Positions 21,721-33,600 of a DNA stretch of 64,000 nt are shown here, one piece after another. The DNA lies in contig NC_089729.1 in NCBI RefSeq assembly GCF_035083965.1, positions 17,348,964 to 17,412,963 of the forward strand. The letters run 5' to 3'. The notes beneath the pieces are model-generated. The model ran no database searches. It had not been told where the DNA came from and worked only from the letters and a program-made list of their open reading frames with translations. This DNA is from Branchiostoma lanceolatum (lineage: Eukaryota > Chordata > Leptocardii > Amphioxiformes > Branchiostomatidae). The position numbers and the translations under genes are program-made. The number at the start of each line of letters is the position of its first letter. Position 1 is the first letter of the stretch.

Positions 21721-22199
21721 AGGGGGAGGGGGGTAAACAACTTTATGTTATTCATAAAAATTTGACAAACGCGTTTGCATGGAAATGAGAACGATTGACT
21801 GGAGTACACGAATTTCCAGACATGGCCATTGATGTGCACTTTTCAGTCGCCCTATGAAAAATCACCGTCTCACTTGTTATTGTTTATGAAAAATCATCAT
21901 AATGGTATGTATGGAATGATAACAGAGAATGTATTATAGTTCACGGATGTCAATGTTGTTGAGTGTTTTATCAACAAAGCATGACTTACACGTTGTCAAA
22001 CGTAGATACGATATAGACGGGATGTTATGTGGCTATATACGTGGTAGGTATCAGCCCCAATAGAGGACGAAAAATGCAATGAGTAGAAACAGGAACCGTA
22101 GAAAATCGATCTTTGTATCCAATGGAAATATTAACACAATGAGACAGTTTCTTTCCGCACAACAACAGAAGGACAACGAGGGTAGCTAAGTATCCATAC

Positions 22200-22470
22200 G
22201 ACTGCGGAATACACATGTACGAAATATACGGAATTCATACAATCCACTACGAAGAAACATGCGAATTTTACGGAATTCACACGAGTTTTATTGATTAGTA
22301 AGGATCGTATGTATTCGGTAAAAAATAAAATTGTCGTATGTTTCTTAGTAGTGGATCGTATGAATTCCGTACAATTCGTATATTTCTCAGTAGTGTATCG
22401 CATGAATTCCGTAAAATTCTGATGTATTCTGTTAAATATTAATTCCGTACAATTCGTATGAATACTTAGG
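22200..22470. repeat. Foldback cluster built from an ACGGAATTC repeat
   Basis: Copies of ACGGAATTCATACAATCCAC and its complement GTGGATCGTATGAATTCCGT lie in both orientations, joined by short ATGTTTCTTAGTA blocks. At least five ACGGAATT or complement motifs occur. The whole can fold into a branched hairpin. No ORF. Confidence 0.7.
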
Positions 22471-23314
22471 CATCCCTGGATAATAACACAATAACGTCAG
22501 TCGTTCAACCTACAGTGTCGTAAGGTAACCGGCAAACCGATAAGATCAATATATGGACAGTCTAGAATGGCGATTTCCTGTGTCTGATTCAAATGTAAGC
22601 ACCACTTTGGCCACTTCATTTTTTCAAAATGTCTACTTTTAGTGTTAATTACCGGATCAGATATATTTTGAAAGGTCTCTAAATATATGTCTTCGTAGGT
22701 GTATAAAGATATCGCGATAATATCGTGATGTGCATGTGTGATTATCACTCATTTATTTCTGTCATCATTCTCACCAAGTATATTCACAGAACTAGAACAT
22801 TTACATATCTGTTTATAACGATCAATATATCATAAACGATAAACGTAAAGCTTAGAGAAATATTCATAAATTAAAGTGGATGTTGAACGTTTCCTTGTGC
22901 CTAGGTGATTTAACCAACCACAAACATGTGACGTAATTTGATTCCACGAAAACTAAGGGATCGAACTAAGTGCCTCTAGCTATAGGCTGCTCACTTTGCC
23001 ATGAGATTATAAAAGAATGTTTAGACGAGCTGAGCCATCCTTGTTGTTGCACGACATACTCCGTGGGGGTGTGTGGTGGGGGGGGGGGGCTTAATCAACT
23101 CCCAGGCTTGTCAATCATGGACGCTCTGTTAACTCCGCCCCCTCATTACCATGAGGTAGGATACAGATCTTAAGTCCAGTAATTTATGAGAGCAAGGAGG
23201 TTGTATCAAAACGCCAGGGAGTGTAGTTGGGGAAAGTTCGACGCTGTACTGCATCCGTGGCATTTGGAAAGTTTGTCACCGTAAGTAACTTTGAGGGGCA
23301 ACTGGTGTATAGTT

Positions 23315-23408
23315 AGCCTGGGTGCCATCCTATTTCTACCGGGGCTCCTACACTCGCTACCCTAGGGTAGGAGCCCCGGTAGAACTTCTTTAGTATGGCA
23401 CCCAGGGT
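23315..23408. repeat. Near-perfect palindrome inside duplicated block copy 1
   Basis: AGCCTGGGTGCCAT and TCTACCGGGGCTCCTAC at the left are matched by GTAGGAGCCCCGGTAGA and ATGGCACCCAGG at the right around a short centre. Copy 2 of the block keeps only the left half, degraded, so the palindrome was gained here or lost there. Confidence 0.8.
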
Positions 23409-23921
23409 AGTGCATAGTGACGATGACACAATGACAGCACAGCGAATAGGTAGGGAGCATGTTACAGCTGTATGCGAGGATTGAGATGTACATTACTTTT
23501 GTGGTGTTGTTTATCGTGTATAGCTGTAGTTTACTAGTTACGGAGCTGTAGTCTCTCTTCTTTACTATGATTAAGGTAATTGGTATATTAGACGACATTT
23601 TCTAATTGTGAACTGCAGATTCGTACGGCCAATGCAAGGACTACTGGCCGGCTTTCCTATAGTCTACAGGCAAGTTCTGTAATCGCGGAATCCGATGCAA
23701 CTCTACACTTGTTACCTTCGCCAAGAAGGTTGTGTCATCAGTTGAGCCATGGTGGAGCGGCTGTGGTGTGGGTGTGTATATAGGTCAACAGCATAACTCG
23801 AGACATTGAGAATGGATCTTAATGCTTTTTGGTAGGTGAGTAGCTGTTGTGGAAAGGAAAGTCAAGTTCGAAAATGGTTCACCTGGCGTTACGGTACTGC
23901 AGCGGGCTGTGTATGCATGTG

Positions 23922-24016
23922 TGTCTGTTTGTTTGTTTGTTTGTTTGTTTGTTTGTTTGTTTGTTTGTTTGTTTGTTTGTTTGTTTGTTTGTTTGTTTGT
24001 TGGTTGGTTGGTTGGC
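23922..24016. repeat. (GTTT)n microsatellite
   Basis: About 19 consecutive GTTT units followed by a few GGTT units. The same place in the second block copy (26527-26576) has about 11-12 units. The Thr-Asn-Lys-Gln and Cys-Leu-Phe-Val ORFs across it are artefacts. Confidence 0.95.
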
Positions 24017-24183
24017 AGCCTAATTTCGAGATGCTGCGGATGGTTCTGCATGATATTTGGTAGATATATAGGGGTCGGGAAAAGGGAGTCAAGTTCGATA
24101 ATGGGCATCCTAGCGGCTAATTTGTTCTGCTTTTCTTCGCTTTAATTAAGGGACACCTAATGACCGAATGACGAAAATTAAAG

Positions 24184-25135
24184 ATCAAGAGTGCTGTTAA
24201 CCATTTCCTGGACAGTTTCAATCACAGAAAAAGGAGTCTCCCTATATCACCTCAACCCACCTGCTGTAAAGTCACAAGATGCGGAGACGTTCATTTAACG
24301 TACGGTATGAAAATTGGACAGTTATACCTTTGTCATCTAAAAAAGGTGTGTAACATTTCTGGCAATTATCAAAATTTACCGTCATTGTGGAAATTGACCA
24401 TTTAAGAAAAAATAGACACTTAAAAGCTCCCCCCACCTAAGTATTTTGAGTATTCCTGTTGGCTGAAAAGAATAGTTTACCCAGTTGGACTAGAGATTAT
24501 CCCTGTCGTCAGCTCGAAGCGACATTGTTGTTGAGCATTTAAGACAACTTGATCTTACCAAGAATATTGATTACCACTGCTGGTCACTTCAGGTCTGGAG
24601 AACTTCAGACATTTTGGCAACTTTTGTCAGCTTACAAAATGTTCGTCTCGCTTGTTAACGTTATCTCCATGAGAAATCCCTTGTATGTGACCTTGGTACT
24701 GCAGCAGAACGTCCGGTTTTTGTATCTTTTGACCTGGACGTGCTATAGTCTTAACTTTTTGGTGGCTTGTTTTCAAAGTAGAGTACATGTGAGTTGATAG
24801 ATCTCTTATTAGATACCACCACTAACTGATAGACAACCAGTTTTAAATCAAAGTTTGATTATATGATGTTCATGTATAGTTTCTGAGGCATGTGGATGCT
24901 GACTCGACATTGAAGAAGAACAATACCGTTCTTGTTGCCGTACTACCTGTAGCCAGGTGTTACTGTCTCAGCATTCCCAGCACGTTTACATCGAAGGTCG
25001 TTTAATCCTAGGATAGAGCAGAAATCCGTGTCCTCCACTGAAGACTGGACCAGAGGAATTCTTTTGTTCTACCGGAAGGGAACCATGATTCAGCAGAGTC
25101 CCATGAGCTGCAAGTAAGGTTGTAACCTAGCGCTA
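24184..25135. other. Gene-free interval
   Basis: No supported exon, RNA gene or clear repeat boundary was seen between the first duplicated block and the MITE at 25136. Confidence 0.4.
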
Positions 25136-25491
25136 CAGCCCCCGTCACAAATAAGAAATTCAGCTCGGCCGACGTGTTGGCGAGCTTCAAATGTGTATTT
25201 TCGGCCGAAGTACGGCCGACGTCCTGTCGATTACGCGGGCTTCGGGCGATTTTTTAGAAATCAAAGGTGATCCAAATATTGGCCTTTTACCAGGTTAGTC
25301 GATACTGACTTCGGCCATGTCCAAGAGATGGTACCATCTCATGGGGGATTTTAAGTTTTTAGTGTTCGACGGAAGTCGCCCGAGATTTTCATTGGAAATT
25401 ACAGTCGACGCTCGGGCGATTTTGAAATTCCACGAGCTTCGGGCGATCTACAAATTCGGCCGACGCTCGCATGAATTGTGACGCCGTCTTG
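25136..25491. mobile_element. MITE-like element, inverted copy of 205-551
   Basis: It begins CAGCCCCCGTCACAAATAAG and ends CATGAATTGTGACGCCGTC, matching the reverse complement of 205-551, including the block GAGATGGTACCATCTC, itself a palindrome. About 350 bases, non-coding. Confidence 0.75.
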
Positions 25492-25741
25492 CCCAATAAC
25501 GTCTGATTTTGTTCAAAACGCCATTTTACTTTAACAAGCGCGCCGCGGACAAAGACAAACTTATAATCCATGGTAAGAAGTATCAGCTCTTCTACAACGG
25601 ACAATGTATGGACTGTAACGTTTTCTCCGCCTTTTAAAGCCGTGCGAGCGTGATTCCTTTTGAGGTGTGTGACGAAGAATTATGCAAGGGAGACTTAGTA
25701 TCGTTTACTTGATGCTTTTTCCTAGTGCAGTGAACTTCAAG

Positions 25742-26738
25742 GACACGACGCACTCCGTGGGGGGGGGGGGGCGTTATTAACTCGCAGGCTTGTCAATCAT
25801 AGGCGCTCTGTTAACTACGCCCCCTCATTACTATGAGGTATAGGATACAGATCTTAAGTTCAGTAATTTATGAGAGCAAGGAGGTTGTGTCAAAACGCCA
25901 GGGAGTGTAGTTGGGGAAAGTTCGGCACTGTACTGTATCCGTGGCATTTGGAAAGTTTGTCACCGTAAGTAACTTTGAGGGGTAACTGGTGCATAGTTAG
26001 CCTGGGTGCCATCCTATTTCTACCGAAGCTCCTACAGTGTATAGTGCATAGTGACAATGACAATGACAGCACAGCGAATAGGTAGGGCCGTAGGGGACAT
26101 GTTACAACTGTATGCGAGGATTGAGATGTACATTACTTATGTGGTGTTGTTTATCGTGTATTGTTGTAGTTTACTAGTTAAGGTGTTCTTTACTATGATT
26201 AAGGTAATTGGTAGATTACACGACATTTTTTTAATTATGACCTGTAGCTTCTTACGGCCAATGCAAGGACTACTGACCAACTTTCCGATTGGAATCGGAA
26301 TCCGATGCAATTCTACACTTGTTACCTTCGTCAAGAAGGTTATGTTATCAGTTGTGCCGTGGTGGAGCGGCTGTGGTGTGGGTGTGTATGTAGGTCAACA
26401 GAAATTTGGGGAGCTGTGAATAGATCTTAATGAAATATAGTAGGTGAGCAGCGGTTGTGGAAAGGAAGGTCAAGTTCGCAAATGGTTCACCTGGCGTTAC
26501 GGTACTGCAGCGGGCTGTGTATGTATGTGTGTTTGTTTGTTTGTTTGTTTGTTTGTTTGTTTGTTTGTTTGTTTGTGGACAACCTAATTCGAGATGCTGT
26601 GGATGGTTCTGCATAATATTTGGTAAATATATAGGGGTCGGGAAAAGGTTCGATAATGGGCATCCTGACAGCTAGTTTGTTCTGCTTTTCTTCGCTTTAA
26701 TTTAGGGAAACCTAATGACCGAATGACGAAGATTAAAG
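25742..26738. repeat. Duplicated ~1-kb block, copy 2
   Basis: Collinear with 23048-24183 in the same orientation, with small deletions, a shorter GTTT run (26527-26576) and no complete palindrome. Frames are broken in both copies, so a coding role is unlikely. Confidence 0.85.
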
Positions 26739-26862
26739 TGTTGGTGTGATTTAGAAAACAGGAGCGAAATACGCAGTGTCAAATTACATATGATATGCGT
26801 GATATCCACAGGACTCTTCCTTTAGAGCTTTAGATGTTTATTTTCCACTATCGCTAGGCAAA

Positions 26863-26975
26863 AACTTGTTTCGAGACAAGAATTACTCGGGATCATACTT
26901 TAATAATCCCCTACGCCCTTTTTTTAATTATGGATTACTGAAGTATGATCCCAAGGAATTTTTGTCTCGAAAATG
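26863..26975. repeat. Short foldback repeat
   Basis: TTTCGAGACAAGAATTACTC, then GGGATCATACTTTAATAATCC is matched inverted by GGATTACTGAAGTATGATCC, then CAAGGAATTTTTGTCTCGAAA. The arms are about 44 bases, roughly 80-85% matched, with a loop of about 20 bases. Confidence 0.7.
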
Positions 26976-27433
26976 TATTGTAATGCTATTTTATCTCGTG
27001 AACTATCAAATGCAATGTCGTCCACTTTGTGTATTACAGAAAATCCGTTCTTTGCCTGTATTCAAAAGACGTTGCTCTCTTTTTGTTGTCTTATCTCGGA
27101 AAATTTCTCTGCCCTTTCTAAACACACTCCTCCCTTCATTCAGGCCCTAACCCTCTCTCAGACAAGTCGGCGCGGGGGTGTATTAATTTTTGGTCTATAA
27201 TTCGCTAAATTGATGGCCTTCCTGGAATTTTTTCTCTGAAATTTCTACACAAACCCCTCTTTCCATTGTATCTATTCGGGTTCTAAACCACAGCAGTCTT
27301 AAGAACTCTAAACCTGGACTTACATGACTTACGAAGGTGGTAATGTGTTGGTCTTGTTAGAGGTGGCCGCCTTGCTAGACCCAGCCGGCCGAGCAACATC
27401 TAACCAGCACACGATCTTGACTGGGCTGTCTGG

Positions 27434-27956
27434 CTTAAAGGAGTCCTTAACTCCAGAAGGGGGAGTTATTTTCCAATAGATGATAATCACTAGTCCCGTG
27501 CGCATCAAAAAAGCATTGAGTTTTCTACTAAATTCCCCAGGTGATCCTCTATTTTCTAATTGATTAAATTAAACAAACCTCAGCCTATGCCTGAATACAA
27601 TGTACCTAATAAGGTCTGACAAACGTTAGGTTACACAAAGAATGTCAGGGGGGTTAAGAAAAAATTGTCTTGTTATGTGTTCCTTTATATCTTATTAACA
27701 ACTGGCCTTCTTACTGTGCTTAACCACCCTCATTCATGCCAAAAATATTCACGATGAAGGAAGTGAGTATACGTATAGGGAATACATGGGTACGGTCTGC
27801 ACGGGTTTAGTGAGTTACATATTATTTTACAAAACACACCTTGTGTAATTCACCACAAATGGAATTCTGTAAAAAGGCGGCTGGTTATGTATTCATCATT
27901 GATACATAATCTAGTGGAATATAACGCTCCCTTGTAGAGTTTAGGACTCCTTTAAG
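27434..27956. mobile_element. MITE-like element with CTTAAAGGAGTCCTTAACTC ends
   Basis: The left end CTTAAAGGAGTCCTTAACTC is matched by the inverted right end GAGTTTAGGACTCCTTTAAG. The roughly 520-base interior is non-coding. Its layout is similar to the element at 12272-12785. Confidence 0.75.
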
Positions 27957-28439
27957 ATTAAACTACCTATTCGTATTCGTGAACATTACATCGTAGTTCT
28001 ACGCTACAAGGATAGACGTCGGAGTACGAAGTATAACTTTTATTTACATTTTCTAAGTTAGCGTCCCTGAAATATTGAGAACTTTGACACTTAAGTTCTC
28101 AGCAAAGGAGGTAGAAAATGAACATTACAATGGAAAACTTGGAGATTTCTTACTTTAAACAAATCTACCAAGATTGTTCTAGATATCATATTCTGTGCTT
28201 CTTCGCACTTCTGTATTTTGTACTTACAAAACGTCAACAATGGATCCTTGACCTTAGAAGATTTAGATGTGATCATTGCAGAGATTAGTCTCGGTATGCG
28301 CACTTTATAATACCTTCATTGCAGATAATCCGGCCTACGATATATCATTATGAGACATGCAAAAGTACGGTTTTTGTGACAGTAAGTTTGTTCGTCTGTA
28401 ACATTTCCGTATTCTGTCGTGCTTTTTTGTTTTGTTGTA

Positions 28440-29311
28440 ATTACATCTCTATCAGCAAGCCTTCTCACGCACAAGCTCTACAGTTTGATCTCGATGCGTT
28501 ATCAGAATGGAAAAATCGTTGGCTCATGTCGTTCAACCCCTCTAAATGTCACATTCTCCATTTCACCCGTAAGAAAGACCCCACCTTAACCCAGTACTCC
28601 CTCTGTGGAGAAGCCCTTACCGGTGTCAAGTCCCACCCCAATCATGGAGTACAACTGTCCGACGATCTGCGGTGGGACACCCATATCAACTACGCCACTA
28701 GCAAAGCCGGTAGGGTCTTAGGGGTCATTCGGCGCAATTTGACCCACTGTCCATCTAGGGTCAAGGCCACTTGCTACAAAGCGCTGGTGCGGCCCCACTT
28801 GGAATATAGTGCCATCGTCTGGGACCCGTACACCACCAAAGGGATACAGGCGGTGGAGGCCGTCCAGCGCAGGGCCGCCCGTGTGACCCTGAATGACTTC
28901 CGGCGGACTAGCAGCGTAACACAAATGCTCAATGACCTGCAGTGGCCCCTTCTCTCTGAAAGGAGGAGGAATGTCCACTTCACCTTTTTCTACAAACTCG
29001 TTAATAATCATATCAATATAAAAGCAGACAGTCTTCTCAAACCAGCTCAGGGGCGCACCCGGGGTATAGTCACCATCTTAAATTTCAAACTCTCAACGCC
29101 CGGACAGACACATACAAACATCCGTTCTTCCCCCGCACCATCCCACAATGGAACGCCCTGCCTGGCACGGTTGCATCGGCTCCCACCGTTGAGTCATACC
29201 ATGCCAGGCTGGAGGCCTGCCCGCCTTAGCCTGGGACCTCCTCCCCCCCACCCTACTTTGCCCCTCGAGGGGTTATTTGGGGGTAACCACGATGAAGATG
29301 ATGATGATTAG
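28440..29311 (+). mobile_element. CR1/L2-like LINE fragment, C-terminal part of the reverse-transcriptase ORF
   Basis: Translation gives LDALSEWKNRWLMSFNPSKC, then GVQLSDDLRWDTHI, HLEYSAIVWDPYT and RRAARVTLNDF, typical of the thumb and C-terminal region of non-LTR reverse transcriptases. The original frame shifts near 29065. The shifted frame continues with LNARTDTYKHPFFPRTIPQW and ends EACPP-stop near 29229. The copy ends in a GATGATGAT tail. It is 5'-truncated and dead. A shorter copy of the same family is at 47680-47993. Confidence 0.88.
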
Positions 29312-30604
29312 TTATACAATATTTACTAATATTCTTGGTGTCAGTGTCCAATCACAACATACGTGGATTACTTATCTTATGGTTACAGAGAATCATGGAA
29401 TTGCCATGAGAAATACGTAATATTGTCGGTGAACCTTTTTGTACAGTAACACATCTATCAAGCCTAGCGTTGTTTATGCCCAAATGTGTTCACGCAATTC
29501 AGGAGATAGGAATCAGATTGATTGTCTTGTGACTGGTTCCGCCCAGTACGTGTTGTCACCGGCGGTGTAGGCTTCGTGACACCCTTGGGCGCTTGTAATT
29601 GCACCGTCTCGAGATGTTAAACAGTGACGTGTCATGGTGACCCGTGTCAAATAGCGCCTGGGGCAACAGAGTTGCTAGTGGGAAAAACCGTGCAAAAGCG
29701 CCTCTAGCGGAATGTGAAGGAACCTCATGCCGTGCTGTTTGAGTCGTGTGTAGGCATACATTTTCATGGTCATTCGGTGATTAATCTTTATGACATGCCC
29801 CGCGGGCATTAGAGGGCGGGGTTCAGTATTACAGGACTTCCATGATTATGATGGACGAATCATCATTCACCTCACAGAAGGTGTAGGCATTCTATTTTGT
29901 AATAAGGCAAAATCCCCAACCGAATCTTTCGACACGATACTATCTTACAAGCACTTTGGAGACGTGTGTCCTGCAAGACAAAACATCAGTACCAAGGACA
30001 CTGGGAAGCAATGGTCTATTCGTAATTCTTAACTGACCTTAGCATCTATCTATCATCTACCTTCACCTTTATGGGTCGGTTTGAACGTACCTGTTCGCCC
30101 GAAATCAATAAGTATCGTATCCATGGACACACGTGCGTAAGTACTTACGTACAAATTTATTTTGTAAGCCAGAGAACATCCTGGAAATAGACCTTCTAGA
30201 GAGAAAAAAATAGTCGGACGTTTGTGAACTTACGTTTACCAAATATAAAGTGTTACGTCTGTAGCTGTTTGAAACATGAGCCAATAACTCAATATGCGTG
30301 GCACCGAAATGTACATTTGTTTTTAATATCAACAACGCCCTTGGCATGATTTATAGCTTTGTCATCTTCAATAAAGTCTGACAGGTACATAATGTACTGA
30401 GAGGCCTTCACAGGGTCAGACTCTTTATTATTTGAGTTTGGTCCTGTGTATTTGAAGCCATGTCACGCTGAAGCTGTGTTGTTGATAGGTGTGATGTGTT
30501 TGTAGTAGCATATTTTGTTTGTAGCTGGTGTCCTCAGTATAAACTATATATTCTAGTGATAACTATTTTTGTAACGGCTGATTATTGGTGTCGCCCCGCC
30601 CTAG
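29312..30604. other. Upstream region of the first ZNF750-like gene
   Basis: No supported coding exon is seen. Immediately before the long ORF the sequence reads GTGTCGCCCCGCCCTAG then ATG, a plausible 3' splice site, so 5' UTR exons may lie within or beyond this interval. Confidence 0.4.
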
Positions 30605-33600
30605 ATGATGATGACTACTCGCCTGAGGTACCGGTGCAGCGGGTGCGGTTATACCACGCTTCAGAGGAAACGTATCGGCGACCACGTCGACGGCCACCGA
30701 CGAGACTTGGAGAGGCGAGCCGGCAAACAAGACGGACACGCCGAGAAGGAACGCGTGGGCTCGTCGGCAGATCAAGTCCGTATCCTTATACAGGTAGAAG
30801 AAAAGGCGTACAAACCGGGTAAGCCTCAGCAAGTCAAGCGCAAGAGGAGGTGTTGGACTGACGATATATTACATTTGTTCGGCCAAGTGAACGAAGTTGG
30901 TCAACAACAAAAAACGTCGCCCGACAACTCGCCTGTGAAAGGTTCGGTTCAGCCGCAGGGCAATGGCACACAGGTGGATGGAAATAGCTCAGGAAAAGGT
31001 CAAACGCCTCAACATATCACAGCGTTTAACCAACTATCTAATAATGAGGAATGTGTGGGCCAAGGGGTGGTGAGAAACAGTCCCGCCAAACAGTCTGACG
31101 AGTTACAGAAGGGCGTACCGAGCGACACACACTCAGTTCTACCGGGCTTCCAAGCGCCGACAGAACAGATCCCTGGGCACGTCGGGAGAGGGGGCACCTG
31201 CCGAGACGCAGCTGCAAGTAACGTTCACCAGTGTCCAAACCCAGGCGGCGACACGACAAAAGTCTCAGACCTTGACAGTGCTGTAACCTTGCCACCCCTT
31301 TGGGGAATGGTAGGTGCCGATTCGCAGAGGCCGATAAAAAATTCAGCTCTGCCAGTCGCCTCGCTGCGTTGTGCAGAAAAGAGCTCGACACCTCAAAACG
31401 TGGTCCTTAACCTCTCACCACACAACGGAATGGACAATGGGACAAGCTTGACATCCAAGACGACCCCGATTTTAGAGACCACGGACAGAGAAAACTGTGC
31501 GAGAACCGAGGATAGCTGTACTACAAGGCATTGTGACAACACGCCAGTCATTATGGACGTGTTTTCGCTCTCGGAAAAGCAAGCAACGATAAACAAGTCA
31601 CAACCGGATATTTTACGTGGACTTTCCGTGACCAATCCCCATCGTTTGTCCCTATCTTACCTTGGCCTTGCGGGGTCGGAGGTCAGTAGGACCACCCCTA
31701 CGCAGAGGGAGATTCGATCCGCCCCGCCAGCCCTCCAGGCACACGGCACACGTGTCGACACTCCAGCCCTTACCCCGACTCAGGTCTGTAACTTGCCAGT
31801 TTCCACCGCTAGTGACAACTCTTTGGTGAACACTCAGCCTATGTTTCTACACCAGGCAAACAACAAGACTTCAGGTGACCTCCATGGAGTGCAAAAATGC
31901 GGAGAGATAATGACTGACTCACAAAACGACGAAGGGTATTATCGTCCGAGCGATCTGCGTACAAAAGACCAGGGGTCACCTGAGAGCATGAACAGGCTGG
32001 TCTACAGCAATCAGTCGGTCACAGAAGCAAGCGTTCCCGTCAACCAGGGGGTCGATTTACCGTTCACGGACTACGGGGACGTAACATCTTCAACCGCCAA
32101 TGGCGGTGCAACTGGCGCCACAAAATTTCGGAGTATAGCTCCCAAACCACCCTCAGTAGATATGATTCTCCCGTACTATGTGGGAGAGTCTAGAGTCTTC
32201 CGGTGTTTTCAGTGCCCGTTCATGTGCTTGGAAAAGAAGCTGCTGCTCATGCACATGCGCGAGGAGCAGTGTTATTCGGGGCTGGTGAGGAGAGAGAGTG
32301 CCATGGAGGCGCTGAAAATGCTCAAGGAAGGACACACCGCCAAAGACGCGTCACAACTGCAAGCCAGTAACGAGACGTGCCACGGTGCAACCCCGATCAT
32401 CGAGGCCGAGAAATCGGTGCCTTCACCCGCCGCGAACATAGAGATATCATCGGGCAATGACACTCCGGAGGAAGATACAAACACAGTACCGTCAGTAGCG
32501 ACTGTACTAGAGGACAATAACAACGTTCAAATGAGTGGCTCTGTAGAGAGTGAGGCAAAAGAGTCCGTGGAGAGAAATATCGGTCCCGCAGACGACGATT
32601 TGATCCCCAGCGGCACGACATTTCCCAAAGAAGTCAAATTTGCGGCCTTCAAGCGACCGATCACGATCAGGAACCAGCACCAAGCCGATAAACTTCGGGA
32701 AATCATGCAGCACGAGCATCTGAAGGCCAGGTTCATGCACATGCTCAAGGTAAGGCTGAAAAGGGCTTTGACGGGGGTGAATGACAAAACTCCGAGCAAA
32801 GGAGGCGCTGACAGCAATGGTCAGAAATCACCGACAGTCTCTGCGAATGTCCAAGAGACGAACGCCACGAAAGGTTTACGCTGCAACACACACGCAAAGG
32901 TGAGCAGCAGTCCTACTTTGTCGCCCATACCGGAGGTCAACATCAAGAAAGAAGTGGCGGAAAAGTCTGGCTCTCATTGCAGCGACGAGAAACAAGATGA
33001 TCAGAAAATAAGACCAGCGACACCAAGCAAAAACACACGGAGTGGACGAACGTCGACTTCTGAGCGACAAACGAAACGCATGTCATCGCCAAACGTGCCG
33101 TCTGCTTTCCAAGCTAATCAGAAGGGTGAGTGGATAGAAGAAGACGATGTAATCGTCTATGTTGGACAGGACTGTGAAGTGCAACGTGGTAAAAGAGAAC
33201 CGCCACAAATCTCCGCCACAGGTAAACTACAGACTGTAGTAGAAGCGTTAAGAGAAAATCATGCGAGCAAGATACAGGGAGCCACAAGTACAAGCGATGT
33301 CGGGCAACCACCACAGACAGCGAGCCCTCTGTCCCCCTCGCCGCTACTCCAACTGGCCAGGCTCACCAATGCTAACCCCTACCTTGTCAACAAGCCTCCA
33401 GACAACGCCAGAGGCACAGGAGGGCCCACTACAGAGGTTAGCGTCAGTCCAGAACAGTCTGTTGCGATGCCATGTACCTCTAAGAACGTGGGAGCAGCAA
33501 GTCCAGACCCCCGACATGCTCCCAAAAGGGGGGCCCACATGGACGCCGACGTTATAGAGTGTACCCCGCCGAAACGACAAGCCCTACAGCAGAAACACAT

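Larger units (their letters stand above)
23048..24183. repeat. Duplicated ~1.1-kb block, copy 1
   Basis: The block is collinear with 25742-26738 from ACTCCGTGGGGG through a (GTTT)n run to ACCTAATGACCGAATGACGA. Shared phrases include AGGCTTGTCAATCAT, CAAGGAGGTTGT and GGTTCACCTGGCGTTACGG. Copy 1 has an extra palindrome at 23315-23408. Either a segmental duplication or two insertions of one unknown element. Confidence 0.85.

Noticed and set aside
23785-24145. ORFs of Cys-Leu-Phe-Val or Thr-Asn-Lys-Gln repeats
   Set aside because: They are translations of the (GTTT)n microsatellite; there are no splice sites or family motifs.
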